Positions 10,798-21,369 of a stretch of 64,000 bases of DNA are shown here, one piece after another. Origin of the DNA: Lotus japonicus (taxonomy: Eukaryota; Streptophyta; Magnoliopsida; Fabales; Fabaceae); assembly GCF_012489685.1 (NCBI RefSeq), contig NC_080042.1:63871802-63935801 (forward strand), written 5' to 3'. The notes under the pieces were generated by a model. The model saw nothing but the letters and a program-made list of their open reading frames with translations, did no database searches and had not been told where the DNA came from. Every line of letters starts with the position of its first letter. Position 1 is the stretch's first letter. The position numbers and the translations under genes were made by a program.

Positions 10798-11247
10798 CTA
10801 GAAAGGGGGTGTTACTCGCATGGCGTTGTATCGGAGGCGAACGGTTCCTAGGTCTCTGTCGAGACTCTCTCTCGCGGCCAGAAGGGGGGTCAGCTCGGCT
10901 TCGATTTCGTCCTTCATCCCCTTCCCTTCGCCCTTGCGTTCCGTGGCGGAAATCTCTAGGCCCCAAATTAGCATGCTATCCTCCAAGCGGCGTTGGTGTA
11001 ATTCCCACATCTCCTCCGTCAGCTCCAAGAAGGTTAGCAACCCCGCCTTCAGTTGGGGGTCAGGATCCTCTGTCAGAAGCCTACTGACTAGGGATCTGAT
11101 CCTACCGGGGGCGGTGGCCTGCGTTTGGTAGGAGTAGTATAGGTTGCAGTCTAGAGCCTCGGCCCTGAGTGCCTTCAGGTAAGCCCCCGTGGAGGTCATC
11201 CTGGCTTGAGGGGGATGTGGAGCCTGCAAATGGGGAGTGGTTACCAT
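10798..11247 (-). CDS. Candidate extra ORF in sense with gag-pol
   Basis: This is a 149-codon open frame on the same strand as gag-pol, between the antisense gene's promoter and the 3' LTR. The predicted protein is hydrophilic and helical, with LKALRAEALDCNLYY, LKAGLLTFLELTEEMWELH and DEIEAELTPLLAARESLDRDL. It reads like a real coiled protein and not like a composition artefact. No family is recognised. The opposite strand is also open over part of it and GC content is high, so a chance ORF remains possible. If real, it would be an accessory gene of the retroelement. Confidence 0.3.
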   Translation of the reverse strand: MVTTPHLQAPHPPQARMTSTGAYLKALRAEALDCNLYYSYQTQATAPGRIRSLVSRLLTEDPDPQLKAGLLTFLELTEEMWELHQRRLEDSMLIWGLEISATERKGEGKGMKDEIEAELTPLLAARESLDRDLGTVRLRYNAMRVTPPF

Positions 11248-11748
11248 TTATAATCGAAACGTTCTTGGGTGGTAACGCCCATTAGCCTTTTCCCAGGCGT
11301 TTCTCTTGGGAAATGAAGGGGGGCATTAAATGCAGAGGTCGGTGGTCAACGCGCGCCCTCCCTAGGTTGTATATACAGATTCAGCCGACTGGGTAGGATT
11401 CCGACCGCGGTGGTTTGGCGTTAGGACGACCGGATTTCATACCGAGTGAGTTGTTGCATGGTTTGAATCTGAGAAATCAAAAAGACGCGGGAGAACGGAA
11501 CAGTGTGAGGCTTTGGGCCCACTGCATTTAATGTACCTGACTCTTGAGATGGTACGTGTCGTTTCCGGGTGGGTGGCGTCGCTTCACGACTCCTCTCCCA
11601 CGTGCCTCTGGAGGCGTGTGTCGCTTCGCCGTCACTGCCTCCTTTCTGACGTGGCAGGGTCTGATTGGGCGATGCCCCTTGGTTTCCCCAAACGTCATGA
11701 TTAGGGAAACTAGGGCTGTCGAAACGTCATGTCTCCCTCCTCATTTTC

Positions 11749-11756
11749 TATAAAAG
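11749..11756 (+). promoter_or_regulatory. TATA box for the antisense gene
   Basis: TATAAAAG on the plus strand lies about 420 bases before the ATG at 12173. It is followed by a pyrimidine-rich leader typical of plant 5' UTRs. A likely leader intron ends at the AG near 12163 (CTTGTGCAG), ten bases before the ATG. The placement fits an independent promoter reading against the retroelement genes. Confidence 0.5.
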
Positions 11757-12172
11757 AGAGAGGAGGGGGATTCATTTGCACTTTCACATCTCTGAATCTT
11801 TCCCAAGCTCTCCCTTTTTCTTTCCGTGAGTACCGGTGTTTCGCGGTGGTGTTTCCTTTTGCACGGTGGTCGTTCGGTAGCTTTTCCAGTCTCTTCTTGT
11901 AAGTCCTTGTTTCACTTGCTTTTCCCTCTTAAGTCTTTTATTTTTTTTTTCTTTTTCTAGTAGAAGGGTGGCTTGCTCTTGGGGGAGTCGGGAGCTTCCC
12001 CTCCCCTTGTGGCCCCCTCTTGCGGCGGAGGAGATTCTCTCTGAGGGTCTGCGCCGTCGCACGGTCGCGCTGTCCTGCCTAGGGCAAAGATGGATTCCGG
12101 GTGGGTCCTTCTTTGAGCCAATTCAAACGAACTAGGTGTTGATACGGCGTTTTCCCTTGTGCAGGTGTCGTT

Positions 12173-14277
12173 ATGGGGAAGCCTACCCAGAAGAGGAAAG
12201 GCAAGACTGTAGATGAGGCCCCGGACGGGGCTTTAACCTCTAGGCCCCGGTCAGGGGCCCCCAAGAGTAAGAAGATCGATCGGGAGAAATTTCCTCATCT
12301 AAAGGGGGACGAGGCCGTGTATGACAAGTGGTGCCGCACCATTCTCGATCTCCCGTCAGAGTATGCCCATGAGAATGAAGATTACTTCTGGAGTCAGCGT
12401 TTTATGTCGCAGACCCAGATCGGCCCAGGTCACATGGTGTATTCGCCGAGCAAGAAGGAGCGGCTACCCCACACCCTGCCGTTTGGGGTGTACATGCATA
12501 TCTACACCATGAAGAAGGTGAGGGTGAGGATGCCACTCACGGATTTTCAATGTGACGTTCTTCGCCATATGGGGGTCGCGCCGTCGCAGCTTCATCCCGG
12601 CGCTTGGGGTTTCGTGCGTGCTTACGAGGTCGCTTGCGTCTTGTTCGGCCAGAAGCCGTCGATTCCGCTCTTTTTTCATTTATTCGAGGTGGCCCACACT
12701 CAAGGACATGGTGGGCACGGAATTGTGACCCTGAGGTCGGGTAAGGATCTCCAGATCTTCCACCCGTTCGCCGAGTCCTACCGGGATTTTAAAGACCAAT
12801 TCTTCCGGGTGGCGCCTACCACTCCGCCCCCTTACTGGTGGTTCGAGAAGGCCCCGAACGGCGGCAGTCGCGCCCGGTTCCCGCTGACCTGGAACGCCAA
12901 GCACTACGACATAAAGATCAGTGCTTTCGGTTTCGAGGCCGGGGCCTTGTCGGAGGTTGACTTGGCCTTCAAAAATCTCTTGGTGGCCGCCATACGGAGA
13001 GAAGTAAGGGGTGATCCACCCAAAGAGTTCTGTATTCGGCCGTTGCGATGTTACGATCTTTGTACTTATAGCGTTCGGAAGAACGCTTGTTTATTGTGCG
13101 CGAGAGGTAAGGTGTTTTTGTTACTATGTCTAAAGTGATGTATGTCCTTTCGCCCGACTAACTTTCTTCTTGTAATTCCTATGCAGGTGCTAAGATGGAG
13201 GTCAACGCTGCTTTGGTCGCCGCGCTACAAGTTCCGGTCGACGAGGTCGAGACCGACAGTGAGGGGGAACAGGAGGTTCCTCGAGACGAGGGAGACGGAC
13301 TTGGCAACCAGGGGCAACCTTTAGCCGGGGCCAACCCCGTTGGGGCCGGTCAGAGCGAGCCGGTCAACGGTGAAGAAAACACGGATCCCGGATCGGGCCC
13401 AGTGAATCCTGAACGTCAGCAGGAGGGTTCCCTTGAGGGGGATAAGGCCGGCTCGGAGCGTCCGGTCAAGAGAAAACGTCGCTCCTCAGGTGGGGAGGTC
13501 CGTTCTCCTGAACGAGCGACTCCAATTACTCAAGTGTGTCCTCCGGAGCCAACTTCTGTGTGGGGTCGCGATGCCGTGGACACGGACGAGCACAACAACC
13601 AAATCGATGCTTTGGTGTACAATGAGCTCGACCAGTCGTTCCTGAGCACGAAAGAACCCTACAATCTCTTGAACTATGCTCTGAAAGCAGTGCTTCAGGC
13701 TGCCTCCGTTATTCGTCATGTGCAGCAGGGGCCGGTGCTCGACGTGGAAGAAGCCAAGGAGCAGGCGAGCGCCGCTGATCGTAAATTTGCTGAGGCGGAG
13801 AAAGAGTTGGTCGATGCCAAGAAAGCGGTTGAGGGGCTGACCGCTACTAAGGTGAAACTGCAAGGGGAAGTGCATGAGGTGACAGCCAAGGCCAGGCAGT
13901 TTGCAACTAAGTTGGAGATGAGCGAGAAGGACAATGACTATCTGCGTGACCGGGCAGAGAAAGCCGAGCAGGAACAGAAAGACATGAAGGCGGCTCGCGA
14001 GGGGGAACTCAAGGAGATCGAGGCCCTGAAGGCGAAAAATGCCGAGCTCAAGAAGAAGGTTGCCGATCTGGGGACTGAGAGGAAAAAGATGAGGACCAAT
14101 CTTAAGGAGATACACAAGGCCTCTTTCGACAACGCTTTGGCCCAGCTTGAGGTGGTCCACCCGGGGTTGGACGTGGGCCCTCTCCATTATAGGAAGGTAG
14201 TGCTGGGAGGAAAGATTGGCACGCTGGATGATCAGAAGCAGTTCACCCCGTCCTTCCCAGCCGAGCCAGCCCCTTGA
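12173..14277 (+). CDS. Antisense accessory gene with Transposase_28-like domain and coiled coil
   Basis: This two-exon gene lies opposite to gag-pol. Exon 1 is 12173-13106, the intron is 13107-13186 (GTAAGG...TGCAG), and exon 2 is 13187-14277. The split codon joins as G and the total is 674 codons. The N-terminal part has LPFGVYMHIYTMKKVRVRMPLTDFQ, a block I recognise as the plant 'putative gypsy type transposon' domain (PF04195). The middle is acidic and low-complexity with a basic nuclear-signal-like VKRKRRSS. The C-terminal ~190 residues form a long Glu/Lys/Ala coiled coil. Antisense genes in this position are known in Tat elements such as Grande. Their role is not established. Unlike gag and pol, the reading is free of stops. 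Confidence 0.75.
13107..13186 (+). other. 80-base intron in the antisense gene
   Basis: The GTAAGG donor and TTCCTATGCAG acceptor are canonical. Removing the intron joins two frames without a stop, whereas reading through ends at 13138. Confidence 0.7.
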
Positions 14278-14464
14278 GATTCAGTTTCAATTTGTAGTTT
14301 GGACTTGTTTGGTCGTTTACTAGTGTTTGTATAAACTCGTTGTTTCTAATTATTGCTTCGCATTTGTAAAGACTTATTGTCCCTACCTTTCATCCGGTGT
14401 TTGTAAGAACTTATTATTATATTTTCTTTTTGCGCTGCGTTCCTCCTTCTTTACTCGTCTTAGA

Positions 14465-14742
14465 GTTATTTCGTGCCCGAAAGGCCTTTAATATTTTTGT
14501 GCCCGGCGGGTCCTGGTGCCCTATGGGTCTTTAATAATTTCGTGCCCGGCGGGTCTTGGTGCCCTTTGGGTTTTTGTGCCCGGAGGGTCTTTAATAATTT
14601 CGTGCCCGGTGGGTCTTAGTGCCCTACGGGTCTTTGTGCCCGGAGGGTCTTTGATATTTTTGTGCCCGACGGGTCTTGGTGCCCTATGGGTCTTTGTGCC
14701 CGAAGGGTCTTTAATAATTTCGCGCCCGGTGGGTCTTGGCGG
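14465..14742. repeat. 60-bp minisatellite in the Tat 3' region
   Basis: About four and a half units of 60 bases are present, each made of three related ~20-base parts built on GTGCCCGGNGGGTCTT. It lies between the antisense gene and the integrase end. Tandem repeats in this part of plant Ty3/gypsy elements are known as a source of satellites. Confidence 0.85.
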
Positions 14743-14910
14743 TTCCCACAATTCAAATTCAACAAAAAACTACTTCATGTCTTCGGTTGGGGTCTGCGGT
14801 TCTAGCCGCGTACAAAGTTGGAACGATGGGTGAGTACCCTTGATTACAAAAGAAAAACTAAGTCAAAGGAAAATGTAATGACAGGTCGCGGGTGCCGGGT
14901 CGGCAGCGCC

Positions 14911-16143
14911 TTAGCTGTAGTATCTTCTCAGATTGGCCGCGTTCCAGGTGCGGGGGATATCTTTCCCTGCTATAGTTTCCAGCTTGTACGCTCCCGTGTC
15001 GGTCGCTTCGGTCACCCTATAAGGGCCTTCCCAGTTGGCTGCTAGCTTCCCACGTTCGGTTGATCGTGCTCCAAAGCTGGCGTTCCGGAGGACCAAGTCC
15101 CCTGCGACAAAGGAGCGGAGAACCACTTTCTTGTTGTAGCGCACGGCCGCATGCTGCTTTGCGATCAGCTCCCTGCAGTTGGCCACGACCCTCCTTTCGG
15201 CCAGGAGGTCAAGGTCCTCCTCTATGAGCTGATCGTTCTGGTTGGGGTCGAACCCAGCCGTTCGAGCGCTCGGTTCCCCTATTTCGGCCGGGATCACTGC
15301 TTCTGTGCCAAAGGTGAGGCGGTAAGGGCTCTCCCCCGTAGTCGAGTGCGGAGTAGTGCGGTATGCCCACAGGACGTGGTCGAGCTGTTCGGCCCAGTCG
15401 CCCTTTGCGCTCCCCAATCTTTTCCGGAGGCCCCTGAGAATGACCCGGTTGGCCGACTCTGCCTGCCCGTTCGTCTGGGGGTGCTCGACGGAGGTGAACC
15501 GCTGCTTGATGTGCAGCCCGTCCAAGAGGTCTCTGAACCTCTTAGAGGTAAACTGGGTTCCATTGTCTGTGACGAGGACTCCGGGGACTCCGAATCTGCT
15601 GATGACATTCTTGTAGAAGAAACGTTGTACTCGAGCTGAGGTAATTGTTGCTAGCGGCTCGGCCTCAATCCACTTGGTGTAGTAATCCATGGCTACCACC
15701 AAGTACTTGAGCTGGCCTGGTGCAGTGTCGAACGGGCCCAACAGATCCATGCCCCACTAGTGGAAAGGCCAAGGACTGACCAGCGATGAGAGACGGGCGG
15801 GGGGAGCGTTGTGCAGATCAGCATGCCTCTGGCAGGGGTCACATTGCTTAACATGATCCGTTGCGTCTTTCTCCAGGGTTGGCCAGTAATAGCCGGCTCG
15901 GAGTACTTTTCGGGCAAGGGAACGTCCACCCGGATGGTGGCCGCAGCTGCCTTCGTGGATTTCCGCTAAGACATAGGCTGCTATGTCCTTGGCCAAGCAC
16001 TTCAGAAGGGGGGTGGAGAACCCCCGCTTGAAGAGATCATCGTTAACGATAGTGTACCAGGAGGCGCGCCTTACCAACTTCTTGGCTTCAGCCTTCTCTT
16101 CGGGCAGCCATCCAGATCTGAGATACTTGATGATCGGGGACCT
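14911..16143 (-). pseudogene. Tat integrase (zinc finger, core, C-terminus), one nonsense codon
   Basis: In element order, an HH-CC zinc-binding segment (HEGSCGHHPGGR ... CDPCQRH, about 15835-15965) is followed by the catalytic core. Its three acidic residues appear in MDLLGPF, VTDNGTQF and PQTNGQAESANR. A C-terminal part with SFVAGDLVLRNA and ending NLRRYYS closes the ORF at 14911. An in-frame TAG at 15757-15759, just before WGMDLLGPF, breaks it; CAG to TAG is the simplest origin. All catalytic residues are otherwise present. The function would be insertion of the cDNA into the genome. It continues in frame from the RNase H region across a second TAG at 16144-16146. Confidence 0.85.
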
Positions 16144-17466
16144 CTAGTCTTCGTCGGTACCGATCGACATCATAGCTTGTCCTATTGGACGATCGGGGTC
16201 AGCCACATAGGGGAGGGCTAAGGTCCCTTGAATGACCGTTCCATTCAGGCCCGACTTTCCGGTGCTGACCAGTTTGGCCAGGGTGTCCGCGCGATCATTC
16301 TGGGCTCTGGGGTCATGGTGGAACTCCACTTTGGTGAAGGTTGAGGCCAGTCGTTTCAAATGGGCCAAGTACTGCTCCAGGATGGGATCCTTAGCTTGAG
16401 CTTCTTCGTTTGCTTGTGAGACGACCAGAAGTGAATTGCAGCAGACAAGTATCTCCTTAGCTCCCAGGTCTCGAGCTGTGACCAGTCCCGCAATGCAGGC
16501 CTCATACTCGGCCTGGTTGTTTGTGGTTGGGAAGTTAAAGCGGAGGGATTGTTCGACCACCATCCCGGTGCTACTTTGCAATACGATCCCAGCTCCGCCG
16601 CCTTCCTTGTTGCTCGAGCCATCTACGTTGACCACCCAGGTGGTCTCGGCAGGGGGCTCTTCCTCATCGGTGAGCTCGACCAAGAAGTCCGCTAGGACTT
16701 GTGCTTTAATGGCTCTCCTGGGCTCGTAGCGGATGTCGTGCTCGGAGAGCTCGATGGACCAGCTAACCATCCGACCGGCTAGGTCGGGCTTATGAAGGAC
16801 CTGTCGGACCGGCTGATCGGTTCGCACCACGATGCGATGAGCTTGAAAGTACCTCCTTAGTCGTCGCGCCGTGGTTAGTAGGGTCAGCGCCACTTTCTCC
16901 AGCATCTTATACCTGAGCTCCGCACCCTTCAATGAACGGCTGACAAAATAGACCAGTAGTTGGATTCCCTCTTCTTCTCTGATTAGGACAGAGCTCACTG
17001 CTTTTTCCCGTACGACCAGGTATAGGTATAGCGTCTCCCCTGGTTTAGGGCTAGCCAGGATAGAGGGGGAAGAGAGGATCTCCTTCAGCTGAGTGAATGC
17101 CGTGTCGGCCTCCGCCGACCACTCAAAAGTTGCTCCCTTTTTCAGGAGGGAATAAAGAGGTAGGGCCCGGAGAGCAGCCTTTGGCAAAAAGCGGCCGATC
17201 GCGGCCATGCGACCAGCCAGCTGTTGGACTTCTTTGACCGTGCGCGGGCTCTTCATATTCATGATCGCCTGACATTTGTCAGGGTTCAACTCAATGCCGC
17301 AGTTGGTGAGCATATATCCCAGAAACTTCCCGCTTCGAACGCCAAAAGTACACTTGTCGGGGTTGAGGCGCATGTTGTGCTTCTTTAACTGCTCGAAAAC
17401 GACTGCGAGGTCAGCTGCGTGGTCTCCTCCCTTCGGGGTCTTGACTATGATATCATCGATGTAGAC
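16144..17466 (-). pseudogene. Tat reverse transcriptase end, RNase H and second RNase H
   Basis: This piece begins at the VYIDDIIV catalytic motif (codons at 17452-17463), directly after the in-frame TAA at 17467-17469, and stays open to the TAG at 16144-16146. It holds the thumb/connection region and a first RNase H (FVSRSLKGAELRY and VVRTDQPVRQVL). A second, archaeal-type RNase H follows, with VNVDGSSNKEGGGAGIVLQ, NNQAEYEACIAGL and a late NDRADTLAKL. The second RNase H marks the Tat lineage. A TGG-to-TAG change explains the last stop (ED*RS). Confidence 0.85.
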
Positions 17467-19250
17467 TTAGACCGATTTTCCCATCAGGTCCCCGAAGATT
17501 CGGGTCATCATCCTTTGGTAGGTTGCCACTGTGTTCTTGAGGCCGAAAGGCAGCATAGTGTAACAGTAGGTGCCCCGGTCGGTGATGAAAGCAGTTTTCT
17601 CCTCATCGTCTCTATGCATGGGAATCTGGTTGTAGCCTGAATAAGCATCCATAAGAGAGAGGTATTCGTACCCCGAGGAGTTGTCTACCAGCGCATCAAT
17701 GCTCGGTAGGGGAAACGGGTCCTTGGGGCAAGCCTTGTTGAGGTCAGTGTAGTCGACGCACATGCGCCACTTCCTGTTTGCCTTCTTTACTAAGACCACA
17801 TTGGAGAGCCAGGTTGTGTACTTGACCTCCCTAATGATCCCGGCCTGAAGCAACTCTGTGGTCTGTTGCTGGATAACTTGTTGCTTCTCGGCGCTCATTT
17901 GCCTTTTCTTCTGAGCGACTGGTTTGAACTTCCGGTCGACGGAAAGTCTGTGGCTGCAGAAAGCGGGGTCGATGCCAGGCATATCTGTTGACGACCAGGC
18001 AAACAGCTTCCCATTGGAAAGTAGTAACTTTTCCATCCGTTTGGAGAGGTCTCGGGGAAGGCCCCGAGCTATGTTGGTGGTGTTCTCTGGAAGGGGACCG
18101 ACCTGGATGGGGTGGGACTCCCCGTCGGGTTTGAGGCGTTGATCGTCTCTAGACTGGTCCACGCGGGGGTCGAGGTCGGTCATGAGACTGGTGTGTTGAA
18201 CGTGAAAGTTTCCCTGCTGGTCGTGCGCTTTGGACTTCTTTCTCTTCCTTTCCTCCCTGGCCAGTCTGCAGCTGGAGTTGTAGCAGCTCCTTGCCATTTC
18301 TAGGTTGCCGCGTACTGGTACCGCCCTTCCTGCCCAGGGGTACTTAAGCATTAGGTGGTGGGTGGATATGATCGCCCTGAAAGTGTTGAGGCTTGGCCTG
18401 CCAAGAATGACGTTGTACGCTGTTGGACACTCCACCACCAGAAAGCGAGCTTTTATAGTCCTGCAAATTCTGTAATCTTCCAAGGAAAGGCAAGTATCAA
18501 AATATCCTAAGGGTAGGACTCTGTCCCCTGTGAACCCAACCAAATCATGGTCGTAGGGGAGCAGGTCCTTCACCGATAGCCCTAAGCTCTTGTAAGCATT
18601 GTAAAACATAATGTCAGCGGAACTACCTGTATCGATGAGTGTCCTTCGGATCTTACCGTTGCCGATCAGGGCTTCAATGACGATGGGGTCATCTTCTTCG
18701 CCGGTGTCCTTGCCGTAATCGTCCTCCGTGAAGGTAATGGCCACCTTCTGCCTCGGGGGTTGGAGGGACCCTGGTCGGGGCCTTCCAGCCGCGGACATGA
18801 TGACGCGGGTACTCCTTTTTCGGTTGTTGTTGGTGGGTCCGCCTGCGGCCCATCCTCCTGCTATTGAACCGACGCTGACTAGATTGCTTCCATGCTGTCT
18901 CCTGACTTCATCCCGGCCGTGGCGGTCGGGGCTTCTTCTCCGTTCTCGACTTCGTCCGCGACGTTCGGGACTCTGGCGACGCTCGGGGCTCTGGCGACGC
19001 GGCGGAGTCCTGTCTCGACGATCTACCGATCGGCGTTTGGGAGGAGTCCGGTCTCTGTGTCTTGGGGGGTAGGTGTTCGCCTTGGGGGTGGCGATCGCGG
19101 GCGTTGGAGGGCCCTCGTCGACACAGCTACATACCTGGACAGACTTCCTGCTCTGATTAGTTCCTCCACCTTGTCCTTGAGGTTCAGGCACTCGTCAGTG
19201 TTGTGGCCCGGGCTGTCGTGGAACTCACAGAATCTCTTGGAGTCCAGCTT
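17467..19250 (-). pseudogene. Tat gag end, protease and first part of reverse transcriptase
   Basis: The main open frame runs from 19191 to the TAA at 17467-17469. Its start carries an Arg/Ser/Pro-rich region and the conserved linker IAGGWAAGGPTNN. Next come the aspartic protease with the active-site LIDTGSSADIMFY (DTG codons at 18625-18633) and its ILGRPSLN flap region. RT motifs follow: WRMCVDYTDLNKACPKDPFPLP, LMDAYSGYNQI and TMLPFGLKN. In another frame at about 19165-19240 lies a zinc knuckle CEFHDSPGHNTDEC, typical of Tat gag, so a frameshift separates knuckle and protease. All protease and palm motifs are present; only the stop before YIDD breaks RT. Confidence 0.85.
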
Positions 19251-19261
19251 GTCCCCTTTCG

Positions 19262-20600
19262 TCAGGAGTGGGGGGGACGATCTCTGAGGTCGGTGGAGGC
19301 TTTCTCCCTCAGGATACGTGAGAGGGAGGAGTTCAGTGGGGTATAACTGTCATACTTCTTCCGCTTCGACTTCCGTTCGTCCTGACCCTTCCGTCGGGAC
19401 TCCCGGGTCGAAGGCTGGTCCTTATGTTCCTTCATCTTCTGCGGTCCTTTGATCGCGAGTGTCTGACTCGCGGCTCTTAGGGTCGCGGCATCCTCCATGT
19501 TTATGAATTTCTCTGCTCGGGCTAGAAATTCCTCTAGGGTGTTGGCTGGCTTGCCGTCCAGCAAGGTCAGAAACGGTCCTGGTGCAAGAGCTGCGGTAGC
19601 CAGGACCAACCTAGTGTCGGGGAGAAGACCGGTGATATCACCGACCTCTTTGTTGAACCGATTGAGAAATGCCTTCAGAGACTCCTTCTCTTTTTGCTTA
19701 ACCAAGGCCAAAGTTTGTGCGGTCTTCGGTATGCTGCGCACCGAGGAGTATTGGGCTAAAAAGCAGGACACAACCCCGTTCCAGTCGTGCAGTGAGTTGC
19801 TCGGTAAGTTCTGGAACCAGTTCATGGGTCCTTTTCCAAGGCTCATGGGGAAGCATCGACAGTATAATGGGTCGCTGGCCCCAGCATACTGCATCGCGCC
19901 CACGAAGAAGTTCACGTGTTCCTGCGGGTCGGTGTCTCCCTCGTAGAGCTTCACTTTGGGCCGTGCCCACCCCTGAGGGAAAGGAAACACCATAATCTCA
20001 GGGGATAGGGGACCTCCGATCGGCGCTAGATAGGTAACAAGCGCGTTGTTGGACCTGGGGCGGTTGCGCGTCCTGTCTCGAGTCGGGGAGAGGCTCCTGC
20101 GCCTAGAGGGGCTCCGGCGGGGAGAGTAGCGTCTCCGTGGTGTATGGCTGGCCACCCGTTCAGCCGCGGGTGCCCGACGGCGTGCTTCCTGGTAGTAGGG
20201 GGTTGGATCGGGCCCCCGGTCGTCTCCTCTTCCTGGGAAAACGCGGGCAGGGGGCGTGATTGAGTTTCCTGCTCCTCCAGTTGTCGCAGGCGTGCTCGGA
20301 GCATGTGAATCTCCTCTTGAGCGTCTCGAATCCTCATACTACGGGCCTGATATCGCCCCGCCCCATTGTCCTCTTCCATTTCCCGGATGCGAGCCTCCAA
20401 GCGGCAAAGTGCCTCATGGGCTGCATGCGGGGTAATGGCTGCGGGTTCCGGCGAGTGGGGGGCAGTGGTTGAGGAGTCGGGGGAGGAGGGTGTTGGGGAG
20501 GAGGAGGAGGGGTTCTGCGATCCGTAGTTTCGTTGACAGTCTCCACATGGCCTTCAGGAGTTGGTACAGGACGGCGTGAAGCCTGACGTGTCTCTACCAT
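19262..20600 (-). pseudogene. Tat gag, frameshifted
   Basis: The likely start is MVETRQASRRPVPTPEG at 20600, about 80 bases inside the 5' LTR. A Pro-rich stretch and a coiled segment (EARIREMEEDNG ... LRARLRQLEEQ) follow in a second frame, then the main gag domain in a third. That domain runs from about 20155 with YEGDTDPQEHVNFFVGAM, PMNWFQNLP and SLKAFLNRFNKEV. Frame changes near 20440, 20215 and 19276 (the last in a C run) break the protein. The product would form the particle that packages element RNA. Domain order and motifs match Tat gag. Confidence 0.8.
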
Positions 20601-20660
20601 AGCTTGCTAGTTGATGACTTGAGGCGACGGCACGCGGTGTTGGGAAGAGTTTTACCAGAT

Positions 20661-20677
20661 CCCCACAGACGGCGCCA
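20661..20677 (-). promoter_or_regulatory. Primer binding site of the Tat element
   Basis: On the minus strand TGGCGCCGTCTGTGGGG follows the 5' LTR by two bases. TGGCGCCG is the type complementary to a tRNA 3' end such as tRNA-Asp. The tRNA assignment is from memory. Confidence 0.75.
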
Positions 20678-20679
20678 AT

Positions 20680-21213
20680 TGATCTGGGAGAGATCAAGCT
20701 ACCCGTTGACAAGGGGTAGGAGAGAGGGGATCTGGACGCGTTGAAGGACTCCAAGTAGGCAAGGTCCCGGGAGGGGCTCCTGCAAGACACTCCGATGCTA
20801 AAGTCAGTGAGAGAAGTTGTAAGAATGGTGGGTTTGGAGAGAATACGTTACCTTTGGAGAGAAGAAGTGTTCCCTTTATATAGGAGAGGTAGAATTAGGG
20901 TTAGAGCCATGCAACGTCATGCATGGCACGTACCTGGGGGCACGGATCACCGTTAGATTTCCTGTCGAGGAACAGTGATCCAACGGTTTGGGGGCCCCTA
21001 CGGATCTGCACCAGCCAACCTACCCCCTAGGGTAGTTGGCCTAGGTCAACCTCTACATAGTGGGCCCCGGGTTTCTTGTCTTCACCCTTGGTGGTGGGGC
21101 CCGGGTGCAGGAGGCCCTTGGACTCCCCCAAACTGTCCCTTGGCTGGGACGTTCCGTGGGGCCTAGCCCCGTCCTGGGTGCCCTGTCCGTCCTCGGTCAG
21201 GGTTCCCGGAACA
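20680..21213 (-). repeat. 5' LTR of the Tat element
   Basis: This 534-base partner of 10103-10635 has the minus-strand TATA box TATATAAAGG at 20873-20882. It should drive the genomic RNA toward lower coordinates. Confidence 0.93.
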
Positions 21214-21369
21214 AAGCCTATTATAAATTTATGATCATGATCATAGTACCATTTTCGGACATGTACAATTGGACATACACTTCTCAAGAGAAATAAGGTA
21301 ACAAATCTCATATTGCTTTCATCCAAATAGAATTTATCCATGACGTGCATCTGCAGAGATATTGCAGCT

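Larger units (their letters stand above)
10103..21213 (-). mobile_element. Complete Tat-lineage Ty3/gypsy retrotransposon
   Basis: The 11,111-base element on the minus strand has paired LTRs (10103-10635 and 20680-21213) and perfect AAGCC target duplications (10098-10102 and 21214-21218). In element order it has gag, protease, reverse transcriptase, RNase H, a second (archaeal-type) RNase H, integrase, and a long 3' region holding an opposite-strand gene and a minisatellite. Dual RNase H plus an antisense gene before the 3' LTR are established traits of the plant Tat lineage (Ogre/Retand relatives). About a dozen differences separate the LTRs (about 2%), so the insertion is fairly recent. Several frameshifts in gag and three nonsense codons in pol make it non-autonomous now. 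Confidence 0.93.

Noticed and set aside
10398..11087. 229-codon plus-strand ORF
   Set aside because: It crosses the LTR/internal boundary of the Tat element, is Pro/Gly/Arg-rich from GC content, and has no motif.
13486..14187. 233-codon minus-strand ORF opposite exon 2 of the antisense gene
   Set aside because: A Leu-rich mirror of the Glu/Lys-rich coiled coil. The plus strand has the domain, intron and promoter evidence.
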